This document shows positions 1 through 6,445 of a DNA stretch of 19,189 nucleotides, piece by piece. Within the stretch, counting starts at the first letter, position 1. The number at the start of each line of letters is the position of its first letter. The notes under the pieces are model-generated. The model was not told where the DNA came from and did no database searches. It was given only the letters and a program-made list of their open reading frames with translations. The position numbers and the translations under genes were made by a program. Location of the stretch: the NCBI GenBank assembly GCA_900317215.1, contig ONFW01000250.1, positions 1-19,189 on the forward strand, read 5' to 3'. The stretch comes from an uncultured Eubacteriales bacterium. Its GTDB lineage: Bacteria > Bacillota > Clostridia > Oscillospirales > Acutalibacteraceae.

Positions 1-52
1 CGCAGGCAGCGAAACTCTTTATACTGAGAATCCCTCGGCAATGGGTGAATTC

Positions 53-84
53 AAAAAAACCGCCGCACCTGAAAGGTGCGGCGG
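53..84 (-). terminator. Rho-independent terminator of the left-end lipoprotein gene
   Basis: A perfect 10-bp GC-rich stem (60-69 pairs with 75-84) closes a 5-nt loop. On the minus strand it is followed at once by seven T residues (A-run 53-59). It starts 9 bp after the stop codon of the lipoprotein gene and so ends that transcript. Confidence 0.9.
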
Positions 85-92
85 ACAGAGCA

Positions 93-1205
93 TCAGTTTT
101 GTTTTGTCTGGTCGATAACTATATTGATAGTCCTTGTTACATCATACTTGTGAATGCAGGCATCGTTTCTGTCATATTCGAGAGCGTCCATCTGCTCCTT
201 CAGATAATCCTCAAACTCGTCGTGCTTCATCTTCTTCACGATATCCTCTTTTGCTATGAAGCTTGTGCTGCCGCTCGTGTCATCCTCGGCTGCCTTCACA
301 TCGTCAGCCTTCTTATTAATGTCATATCTGTAAATGAGATATATCTTGTCATTTATCTCCTTGGTGACAGCCTTGCCCTCCTCACACTCGAGAATAGCCT
401 CGTTGATGCTGCCCGATGTCATATCGTCCTTGTGTGTTGCATCGTCCGTTGTGGGCGCTGTATCAACACTGTAATCAACAAGATACTGAGCGGTAACGTC
501 CTCCGGTGTCTTGCCCTGATCGTTTATCATCACCGCATACTTTCTGAAATTTGTGCGGGTATTCTCAAGCTCATCGGCGCTGATATCGTTGGATTCACCC
601 GTCTCCTCATTTGTGCTCTTCAGGTCTGCAGAAACGTAATAGTAGGCAACGTAATTATCCTTGAAATACTTCTTAGCGTCTTCATCCGAGACCTCTTTTT
701 CTCCGCCCTTGCCGTATATCTTTGCGAAAACAGCCTCCTCAAGCAGGTCGGGCATTGCCGAGGTTGAAATATAGCTATCCTCAGATATGCCAAGCTTTTC
801 AAAGAGATCCTTGTAGAAGTTCTGATAGAAATATGAATACTGGCTCTTTGCCATCTGATAAGTACCGTTATCCGCCTCTGTCTGATACTTGTCGGCAAGC
901 TGTTCAAGAGTGAGATAGCGCTTTGACATTTTCTTAGCCTCGGCATAGATCCAGTCCTTGGCAGCCATGCCCTCTATCTGCTGGGTATCCCAGTCGATCT
1001 TATCAACGCTTGCGCTCTCCTCATCGGTGCTGAGCGCCTGAATAGCGGAGTTAAGCCCGTCAAAGGTGTAGCATATCCACTGACCGTTTGAAAGCTGATG
1101 ATCCTCAGTTCTGAAGCTCCACTTTGTATCTCCAGTACAGCCCGCAGAGCACAGGATCGCCGCAGCACAGGCAGCAGCGCCGACTGTTTTGACTATATGT
1201 CTCAT
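93..1205 (-). CDS. Secreted lipoprotein, possibly SurA/PrsA-like foldase
   Basis: The protein starts with a basic n-region and a hydrophobic stretch ending in the lipobox SAGC, so it should be exported, lipidated on that Cys (Cys23 from the chosen start) and anchored to the outer face of the membrane. The mature part is soluble, highly charged and rich in Lys, Asp, Glu and Tyr, with no further membrane segment. The stretch VSDEDAKKYFKDNY resembles the segment that precedes the parvulin domain in PrsA/SurA foldases, but I cannot see a clear parvulin PPIase core, so the foldase label is tentative. An ATG four codons upstream (1217) lies directly against the GAAGGG ribosome binding site with no spacing; the ATG at 1205 has a 12-nt spacing and is preferred. 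It is a single-gene unit with its own promoter and terminator. It could also be a lineage-specific lipoprotein of unknown role. Confidence 0.75.
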   Translation of the reverse strand: MRHIVKTVGAAACAAAILCSAGCTGDTKWSFRTEDHQLSNGQWICYTFDGLNSAIQALSTDEESASVDKIDWDTQQIEGMAAKDWIYAEAKKMSKRYLTLEQLADKYQTEADNGTYQMAKSQYSYFYQNFYKDLFEKLGISEDSYISTSAMPDLLEEAVFAKIYGKGGEKEVSDEDAKKYFKDNYVAYYYVSADLKSTNEETGESNDISADELENTRTNFRKYAVMINDQGKTPEDVTAQYLVDYSVDTAPTTDDATHKDDMTSGSINEAILECEEGKAVTKEINDKIYLIYRYDINKKADDVKAAEDDTSGSTSFIAKEDIVKKMKHDEFEDYLKEQMDALEYDRNDACIHKYDVTRTINIVIDQTKQN

Positions 1206-1249
1206 AAAATAATTCATCCCTTCAGGTAATATTTTTTACACATGAAGTT

Positions 1250-1278
1250 ATTATACATCAAAACTATTTAAAAGTCTA
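1250..1278 (-). promoter_or_regulatory. Probable sigma-A promoter of the lipoprotein gene
   Basis: On the minus strand, TATAAT (1250-1255) lies 17 bp downstream of a weak -35 box TAGACT (1273-1278). It sits about 45 bp before the start codon in AT-rich DNA. Confidence 0.55.
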
Positions 1279-1340
1279 TATTTTTTTTATATATGCGGCG
1301 GATTTTTGCGGATATTTCGCATATTTTTCTTTAAAAAGAA

Positions 1341-1378
1341 ACAAAAAGAAGTCTGCGGCACAAAACCGACCGCAGACT
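1341..1378 (-). terminator. Terminator after the proline-rich membrane protein gene
   Basis: A 9-bp stem (1350-1358 with 1370-1378, AGTCTGCGG/CCGCAGACT) is followed on the minus strand by a T-rich tail (TTCTTTTTG). It lies 58 bp past the stop codon at 1436. Confidence 0.75.
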
Positions 1379-1435
1379 CCGATGTTTTTTTCGGCAAGGA
1401 AACGTTTAATGCTTATCGGGCATTAAAATTACTTT

Positions 1436-1894
1436 TTACCACTGGATACCGCCGCGCTTGCTGTAATAGCAGGTTATACATCCCGAGAAGAAGATCAGGA
1501 AGATAAACAGGACTATGCCAACGACTGCGAAAATAAGTCCCCATGAAAGAAGTGCGCCTCTGGGTTCGTCTCTCATTCTCTTCTTGTTGCCGAGAACGAG
1601 GTTGAAAACAAGACCGCCCACCGAGAAGAGCATTGATACGATGACCATTATCATACCGTAGATATAAGTGACGCTGCCTGCGATAGCCGTAGAAATAACG
1701 GAGAGGCCAAGACCGACCGCACTTATTGCGCAGGCTATGATCTCAGCCATTTCCTCGTCGAAGAACTTTTTCTTCGGAGGCTGAGGATAGCCGTAGGGCA
1801 TGGGAGGATAAGGCGGCTGAACAGGGGGCTGAACAGGGGGCTGACCGGGCTTCTGGAGCGGCACCTGCTGATAGGGATTGGGATTATTATTCAT
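1436..1894 (-). CDS. Small membrane protein with Pro/Gln-rich N-terminus (DUF4190-like)
   Basis: This 152-residue protein has two parts. Residues 1-43 are a disordered Pro/Gln/Tyr-rich tail containing a short tandem repeat (VQPP units from a 12-bp DNA repeat near 1811-1846). Residues about 51-75, 78-101 and 115-139 are hydrophobic membrane segments, with a basic KKRMRDEPRG loop between the second and third. The C-terminus carries two cysteines just after the last helix (GCITC). The architecture is that of DUF4190-type membrane proteins common in Firmicutes; I infer the family from layout rather than from a diagnostic motif. A GAAAGGA ribosome binding site precedes the ATG, and the gene has its own strong promoter and a terminator. 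The function is unknown. Confidence 0.8.
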   Translation of the reverse strand: MNNNPNPYQQVPLQKPGQPPVQPPVQPPYPPMPYGYPQPPKKKFFDEEMAEIIACAISAVGLGLSVISTAIAGSVTYIYGMIMVIVSMLFSVGGLVFNLVLGNKKRMRDEPRGALLSWGLIFAVVGIVLFIFLIFFSGCITCYYSKRGGIQW

Positions 1895-1940
1895 TAAAAA
1901 TCATTCCTTTCAAATAATGATAGGATCTTAGCGTACTTAA

Positions 1941-1969
1941 ATTTTAGCACAATATGCAATTCGTGTCAA
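1941..1969 (-). promoter_or_regulatory. Sigma-A promoter of the proline-rich membrane protein
   Basis: A perfect TTGACA -35 (reverse complement at 1964-1969), a 17-bp spacer and TAAAAT as -10 (reverse complement at 1941-1946). It lies about 45 bp before the start codon, so this gene is transcribed on its own despite sitting downstream of the murE-murF operon. Confidence 0.8.
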
Positions 1970-2032
1970 TTTATATTAAGAAAAAAATAACATAGGTAAA
2001 AAAATTGTAAATATTACGATAATATACTACTT

Positions 2033-2491
2033 CTATAATATCGAACAGCCCAGACAGCTCCCGAAAAACAGCACGGCGCAGCTTATTATCATAGCCAGTG
2101 CGGAGAGCACGCTTCCGCCAAGACCTATTGCAAGCCCATGACCGTTCCTTTTTCTGCTGTAGGATACTCCGAGAGATGAAACGATAAAGCCGACAAACGC
2201 TCCTGCAAATGAAATGCGGCAGAGTATGCTCCATATCGGGATAAACAGCATCATCAGGACGCCGATACCGGCGCAGATCAGACTTACTACTCCAATGATT
2301 ACACCTGCAATCGCAACAAAGTTGCCTCTGTCGGTAGTCCCGCTGTGGAATCTAAATGAATCGTCCGGCTGCGACTCCTTTTTCGCCCTGAAGCTGTCGG
2401 CATCGGAAACACTGTCGGGGTAATACCCCTCCTTTTCGGGATCATAGCCGTTTTCTTCTTTGGTTTCTCTGTCATTGAAATCGTCATTCAT
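2033..2491 (-). CDS. Small membrane protein co-transcribed with murF (DUF4190-like)
   Basis: A 152-residue protein. Residues 1-57 are hydrophilic and acidic (Asp, Glu, Ser, Tyr). The rest is membrane-embedded with hydrophobic segments near 58-83, 90-110 and 118-148, a basic SRKRNGHG loop, and a Cys-rich C-terminus (SCLGCSIL). The frame extends 6 codons further upstream to a GTG at 2509, but AAAGGAG at 2500-2506 is well placed for the ATG at 2491, so that start is preferred. This ribosome binding site touches the murF stop codon, which implies translational coupling and membership of the murE-murF operon. The layout is the same as that of the next gene downstream (1436-1894), suggesting distant paralogues. 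A role in cell-envelope biology is a guess from context only. Confidence 0.8.
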   Translation of the reverse strand: MNDDFNDRETKEENGYDPEKEGYYPDSVSDADSFRAKKESQPDDSFRFHSGTTDRGNFVAIAGVIIGVVSLICAGIGVLMMLFIPIWSILCRISFAGAFVGFIVSSLGVSYSRKRNGHGLAIGLGGSVLSALAMIISCAVLFFGSCLGCSIL

Positions 2492-2505
2492 CTGACCGTC
2501 TCCTT

Positions 2506-3885
2506 TCACTCTGCTGCCTCGTATCTTTGAAGCAGCCTCTTCACTATCTCATCCGTATGCATTCCCCTTGAGCCCTTCACAAGAACAGTGCAGTTCTTTT
2601 CGAGCAGGGGCAGCAGCTTTTCAAGAGCCTCCTCATTGCTCCCTGCCGTAACAACACAGCCGCAGCCGTTCTCAGCAGCGCCCCGAGCGGTATTCTGTGA
2701 AAGCTCACCCACAGCAACAAGACAGTCCACGCCTATTTCCGCAAGGTGCTTTCCCACGCCGTAATGCTCACCTGCTCCCTCGTCTCCAAGCTCAAGCATA
2801 TCAGCAAGCACCGCTATTGTCTTTCCCCTTGCAACGCTTTTCAGAACATCAAGCGCCGCCTTTGCAGCCTCAGGACTTGCGTTGTAGCTGTCGTCTATCA
2901 GCACAAGCTCTCCACACTCGTGTATCTGTTGACGCATCGGAGCATTTTTATATGTCAACAGTCCCTCAGCTATCAGACTATCGTCTATCCCGAGAGCCTG
3001 CCCCACCGCAAAGGCAGCGAGAGCGTTCATTATGCTGTGAACTCCGAGGGCAGGGATCGTGAGTTTTGTTTCTGTTCCGTCATGATGACAAACAAAGGAG
3101 GTCTTAAAGCCGCTGACAGAGATATCGTCCGCATAATAATCGTTGTGCCTGCCCATGCCGAAGGATACTGTCCTGAAGATCTGTTTGCCGTAAAGGGTTT
3201 TCAGCAGAGCATCGTCACCGTTGAGAAATAGTATGCCGTCTTTGTCAAAGTGCTTGGTAATTTTCAGCTTTTCGCTCATAATGTTTTCCTGTGTTTTCAG
3301 ATTCTCAATATGAGCCTTGCCGATATTTGTCATTACGGCAAGCTGAGGTCTTGCAATGTCGCAAAGCCTGTCCATCTCTCCGAACTCGCTCATGCCCATC
3401 TCTATAACCGCTGCCTCATCGTCCTTTTTTATCTCAAACATTGTCATTGGCAGACCTATCTGGCTGTTTTTATTGCCCTGGGTCTTCATCACCCTCATTC
3501 CCTTTGAAAGCGCGGCTGCGATCATCTCCTTGGTGCTCGTCTTGCCGACGCTTCCCGTAACACCAATGAGTCTGACGTTGAGAGTGCTTCTGTAGTATGC
3601 AGCTATCGCCTGCAAAGCAGAACGGGTATCCCTGACCCTGATATAAGGCATATCCGCCCCCTCGGGAGCGTCCTCCTCGGTGAGAGTCATCGCTGCGCCC
3701 TGCTCAAAGCACTGAGAAATAAACCTGTGGGGGTCGATCCTTGCTCCCCTGATAGGAACAAAGAGGCTGCCCTTTCCAACCTGTCTGCTGTCATACTGTA
3801 TATTGTCCGCCTCTGCATCCGGATCACCGCAAAGCAGAGCTCCGCCGGTTATGCGGGCTATCTGAGAAGCCTTAAGACTTATCAT
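2506..3885 (-). CDS. murF: UDP-N-acetylmuramoyl-tripeptide--D-alanyl-D-alanine ligase MurF
   Basis: MurF is the cytoplasmic ATP-dependent ligase that adds D-Ala-D-Ala to the UDP-MurNAc-tripeptide, completing the pentapeptide precursor of peptidoglycan. The 459-residue length is normal for the family. The N-terminal uridine-binding domain includes YDSRQV (31-36). The Mur P-loop GVTGSVGKTSTKEM is at 108-121, followed by the NKNSQIGLP segment (138-146), EMGMSEFGEM (162-171) and NIGKAHIE (187-194). The C-terminal domain has DDSYNASPEA (331-340), VLADMLELG (359-367) and VKGSRGMHTDEIV (436-448), all typical of MurF. Its ATG overlaps the murE stop by 4 bp (ATGA), so the two are translationally coupled, and the next membrane protein gene begins 15 bp past its end. 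Nothing essential appears to be missing. Confidence 0.97.
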   Translation of the reverse strand: MISLKASQIARITGGALLCGDPDAEADNIQYDSRQVGKGSLFVPIRGARIDPHRFISQCFEQGAAMTLTEEDAPEGADMPYIRVRDTRSALQAIAAYYRSTLNVRLIGVTGSVGKTSTKEMIAAALSKGMRVMKTQGNKNSQIGLPMTMFEIKKDDEAAVIEMGMSEFGEMDRLCDIARPQLAVMTNIGKAHIENLKTQENIMSEKLKITKHFDKDGILFLNGDDALLKTLYGKQIFRTVSFGMGRHNDYYADDISVSGFKTSFVCHHDGTETKLTIPALGVHSIMNALAAFAVGQALGIDDSLIAEGLLTYKNAPMRQQIHECGELVLIDDSYNASPEAAKAALDVLKSVARGKTIAVLADMLELGDEGAGEHYGVGKHLAEIGVDCLVAVGELSQNTARGAAENGCGCVVTAGSNEEALEKLLPLLEKNCTVLVKGSRGMHTDEIVKRLLQRYEAAE

Positions 3886-5369
3886 GTCTCTTCCCCCTTA
3901 CTGTTTTTTTCAAGCACACCCTCTGCGATGAGTCCTGCTATGACCTCACGCTCATCGTAATGGGTCTTTACCCCGTTTTTGTCCTGATAGTCCTCATGCC
4001 CTTTGCCGGCAAGGACAATAATATCGCCCTTTCTGCCGTTTTCAAGACAATATCTGATAGCGTCCGTTCTGTCGGGAATAACGACATATTTTCCTCCGGT
4101 CCTGTCTATTCCCGTCCTGATATCATCAATGATATCCATAACATTCTCAAAGCGTGAATTGTCCTCAGTAATGACCGAAAGGTCGGACAGTCTTCCCGAT
4201 ATCTCGCCCATTTCATATCTTCTGTCTCTCGGGCGGTTACCTCCTGCACCGAAAAGCGTGATAAGTCTTTCGGGCTTATACTCCCTGAGCGTAGTGAGTA
4301 TGTTTTCCATACTGAGGGCATTGTGTGCATAATCTATAAGCAGAGTGAAGTCCGCAGCTATCGGAACAGGCTCAACTCTGCCCTTTACCCTGACCTTATC
4401 AAGACCCTCTACTATTGCCTGCTTGTCTGCGCCTATATCAAGACACACTGCGATCGCCGCAAGAGCATTATATACATTGAATTTACCCGGGATAGCGGCG
4501 CTGACTGTCATATCCACCTTGCCGCTGATCTTAAAGCCAACCCCGAGATAGCCTGCCCTTGACACAAGCTTATCGTCCGAGGCTCTCAGCTCAGCCTTAT
4601 CGGAAAAGCCGAAGGTCTCGACCCTGCAGGTGTGATCTTCAAGCATTTTCGTATATGCGGGGTCGTCAATATTCATGATACCTGTTAAGCATTGTCTGAA
4701 AAGCATAGCCTTACACTGAGCATATTCCTCCATGTCCGCATGCTCTACTCCGCCTATATGATCGTGGGAAAAGTTGGTGAACAGGCCGTAGTCAAAGCAG
4801 AAGCCGTCTGTTCTGTGCCATTTCAAGCCGAGAGAGGAAGCCTCCATAACAACGCATTTACAGCCCTCATCTATCATCTGTCTCATAGCCTTCTGTATCT
4901 CATATGACTCAGGCGTTGTATTTGCGGTCTTGATGAGCTTATCTCCTATGATTATACCGAGAGTGCCTATAACTCCCGTTTTCATTCCTGCCACTTCAAG
5001 TATCGACCTTATCATGCAGGCTGTCGTAGTCTTTCCCTTTGTGCCCGTGATCCCTATCGTAGTCAGAGTGTCGGCAGGTCTGCCGAAATATTCTGCGCTC
5101 ATAAAGGCAAGGGCTTTTCTCGTATCATCGACTCTTATAACCGCCGCGCCCTCAGCCTTAATATCCCTGCCTGCAACGACTGCTGCCGCCCCTGCGTCTA
5201 TAGCAGCCTGAGCAAAATCATGTCCGTCAAAGCTTGCACCCTCCAGACAGACAAAAACACATCCCCTGCATACTTTCCTTGAATCATATATAACGTCTGA
5301 GATATCAACCTCTACATCTCCGCAGACCACCGTATAGCTTAACCTTGACAAAAGCTTTTCAAGCCTCAT
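3882..5369 (-). CDS. murE: UDP-MurNAc-L-Ala-D-Glu--diamino acid ligase MurE
   Basis: MurE adds the third residue, usually meso-diaminopimelate or L-lysine, to UDP-MurNAc-L-Ala-D-Glu in the cytoplasm. From the chosen start it has 495 residues. Visible motifs are the P-loop TGTKGKTT (108-115), ANTTPES (149-155), the likely carbamylated Lys in CKAML (Lys220), DYAHNAL (346-352) and GAGGNRPRDRR (374-384). The substrate-selecting loop is DNSR (403-406), where the usual diaminopimelate signature is DNPR, and the C-terminus has GKGHEDYQ (455-462). The retained Arg406 and the GKGHE motif favour diaminopimelate. The frame is open to another ATG at 5414, but AGGGGAGG lies just before the ATG at 5369, and the likely transcription start is near 5418, so 5369 is preferred. 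It is first in the murE-murF-membrane protein operon. Confidence 0.96.
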   Translation of the reverse strand: MRLEKLLSRLSYTVVCGDVEVDISDVIYDSRKVCRGCVFVCLEGASFDGHDFAQAAIDAGAAAVVAGRDIKAEGAAVIRVDDTRKALAFMSAEYFGRPADTLTTIGITGTKGKTTTACMIRSILEVAGMKTGVIGTLGIIIGDKLIKTANTTPESYEIQKAMRQMIDEGCKCVVMEASSLGLKWHRTDGFCFDYGLFTNFSHDHIGGVEHADMEEYAQCKAMLFRQCLTGIMNIDDPAYTKMLEDHTCRVETFGFSDKAELRASDDKLVSRAGYLGVGFKISGKVDMTVSAAIPGKFNVYNALAAIAVCLDIGADKQAIVEGLDKVRVKGRVEPVPIAADFTLLIDYAHNALSMENILTTLREYKPERLITLFGAGGNRPRDRRYEMGEISGRLSDLSVITEDNSRFENVMDIIDDIRTGIDRTGGKYVVIPDRTDAIRYCLENGRKGDIIVLAGKGHEDYQDKNGVKTHYDEREVIAGLIAEGVLEKNSKGEET

Positions 5370-5424
5370 AATGATACCTCCCCTGTATCGTCTGTAAACA
5401 TCATATTCCAGCATTTACATCCTT

Positions 5425-5454
5425 ATTCTACCACACAGCAGGGTATTTCTTCAA
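5425..5454 (-). promoter_or_regulatory. Probable promoter of the murE operon
   Basis: On the minus strand, TTGAAG (5449-5454), an 18-bp spacer and TAGAAT (5425-5430) with an extended -10 TG (TGG directly before it). It lies between the upstream terminator and murE, giving a leader of roughly 48 nt to the ATG at 5369. Confidence 0.65.
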
Positions 5455-5497
5455 TAGCTGAAAAAAATCTTTTGGCATCAGCCCCGTAAGCTCAAAG

Positions 5498-5530
5498 AAA
5501 AAAGCTGCCGTACCGTCAGGCACAGCAGCT
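5498..5530 (-). terminator. Terminator of the tex/HAD/DUF1540 transcript
   Basis: A 12-bp stem with two G-U pairs (5503-5514 with 5519-5530) and a TGAC-type 4-nt loop is followed on the minus strand by six T residues. It lies 15 bp past the stop of the DUF1540-like gene and separates that transcript from murE. Confidence 0.88.
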
Positions 5531-5544
5531 CTGTAAGAGTATCG

Positions 5545-5706
5545 TTATTTTGCATCGAACGAACGGCAGTCCGTACTTCTCTCGCCCTGCATGAGTGTCA
5601 TGTGTGAGCCTATCATTATCTTATCAAGAGAGCAGTAGTCGCATTCCCTGCAATGGTGTCTGCAGTCCTCTACCGAACATTCTATGCTGCGGTTTATATT
5701 TTCCAT
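5545..5706 (-). CDS. Small Cys-rich DUF1540-like protein, 53 residues
   Basis: A 53-residue reading frame with a strong ribosome binding site (AAAGGAG, 8 nt before the ATG) and a terminator directly after it. The protein contains IECSVEDCRHHC, then C22, C25, and a C-terminal TDCRSF, giving Cys at 10, 15, 19, 22, 25 and 47 plus His17 and His18. Spacing of the first cysteines and the terminal C-x-x-F match the DUF1540 domain, a short putative metal-binding domain of Clostridia. The role of the family is not known. It lies 79 bp downstream of the HAD phosphatase gene with no terminator or clear promoter between, so it is probably the last gene of that transcript. Confidence 0.8.
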   Translation of the reverse strand: MENINRSIECSVEDCRHHCRECDYCSLDKIMIGSHMTLMQGERSTDCRSFDAK

Positions 5707-5785
5707 TGGGATATCTCCTTTCATGCGTTCCCTTTGTATGAAACGCTGATAAGAGTATTCCCTGAAGAACGGAATTCTATTCGTT

Positions 5786-6445
5786 CTATTCCCTGTCCAG
5801 TATGATATTGCTTATCTCACGGGGAGAGCTGACAAAAACAGCACCGCTGAAAAAGCTTTCCATTTCCTCTCTCGTTCCGTAGCCGTAAAGACAGCCTATA
5901 AAGGCGGTGCCGGTCTGAGCAGCCCCCTCTGCATCATACCTTGTGTCTCCGATCATGATCACACTTTTCCTGTCTGCGCAGCCCATATTGTCCAGACACC
6001 ATTCCATCACCCTTGCCTTTGTCCGCCTTTCAGTATCAGCCGTAGCGCCGCCGATGAAATCAAAGTATTTTTCTATTTCCAGCATTCTGATTATCCTCTC
6101 CGCAAAGGGATAATACTTCGTTGTCGCTACCCCGAGACGCACTCCGTTTTCCTTAAGCTCTGCAAGAGTTTTTTCCATTCCGTCATACAGCCTGTTCCTG
6201 TATATTCCTGTCTCAAGAAAATTTCTCTTGTATATCTCTACTCCGTTTTCGGCAGCCTCATGTGAAAAGCCGCAGCGTCTGAGGCTGTCATACATAGGCG
6301 GTCCGATAAATGTCCCGAGAGTTTTTTCGTCAGGCAGCGGTCTGCCGGTTTCCTCAAAAATCCTTCTAACGCAGTAAAGTATTCCCTCGCCCGATTCGCT
6401 CAGCGTACCGTCAAGGTCAAACAGCGCTGCTTCATATCTTTTCAT
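5786..6445 (-). CDS. HAD-superfamily phosphatase (phosphoglycolate phosphatase/PgmB-like)
   Basis: A 219-residue cytoplasmic hydrolase of the haloacid dehalogenase superfamily, subfamily I with a helical cap after motif I. Motif I is FDLDGT (nucleophile Asp10, acid/base Asp12). Motif II is VATTK (residues 106-110), motif III the Lys near 143 (RRTKAR), and motif IV MIGDTRYD (164-171), with Asp167 and Asp171 binding magnesium. The family includes phosphoglycolate phosphatase, pyrophosphatase PpaX and beta-phosphoglucomutase; the substrate cannot be told from sequence here, though the DTRYD form is typical of Gph-like members. The start codon lies inside the end of tex (14-bp overlap), and its GGAGAG ribosome binding site is within tex, so it is translated in an operon with tex. 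Confidence 0.9.
   Translation of the reverse strand: MKRYEAALFDLDGTLSESGEGILYCVRRIFEETGRPLPDEKTLGTFIGPPMYDSLRRCGFSHEAAENGVEIYKRNFLETGIYRNRLYDGMEKTLAELKENGVRLGVATTKYYPFAERIIRMLEIEKYFDFIGGATADTERRTKARVMEWCLDNMGCADRKSVIMIGDTRYDAEGAAQTGTAFIGCLYGYGTREEMESFFSGAVFVSSPREISNIILDRE

Noticed and set aside
45..767. 240-codon plus-strand frame antisense to the first lipoprotein
   Set aside because: It begins upstream of the lipoprotein's terminator and runs through it; it is Leu/Ile/Cys-rich shadow sequence with no family features.
1405..1423. TAATGC/GCATTA inverted repeat after the proline-rich membrane protein
   Set aside because: It has only 6 mostly AT pairs and no T-run in the minus direction; the hairpin at 1350-1378 is the better terminator.
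3882..5414. MurE start at the upstream ATG (5414)
   Set aside because: That start would lie about 4 nt from the predicted transcription start and has no ribosome binding site; the ATG at 5369 has AGGGGAGG in front and begins at the normal MurE N-terminus.
5770..5800. Possible hairpin at the end of the HAD phosphatase gene (AGAACG/CGTTCT)
   Set aside because: It is a short stem spanning the stop codon with no T-run; read-through into the DUF1540-like gene is more likely.
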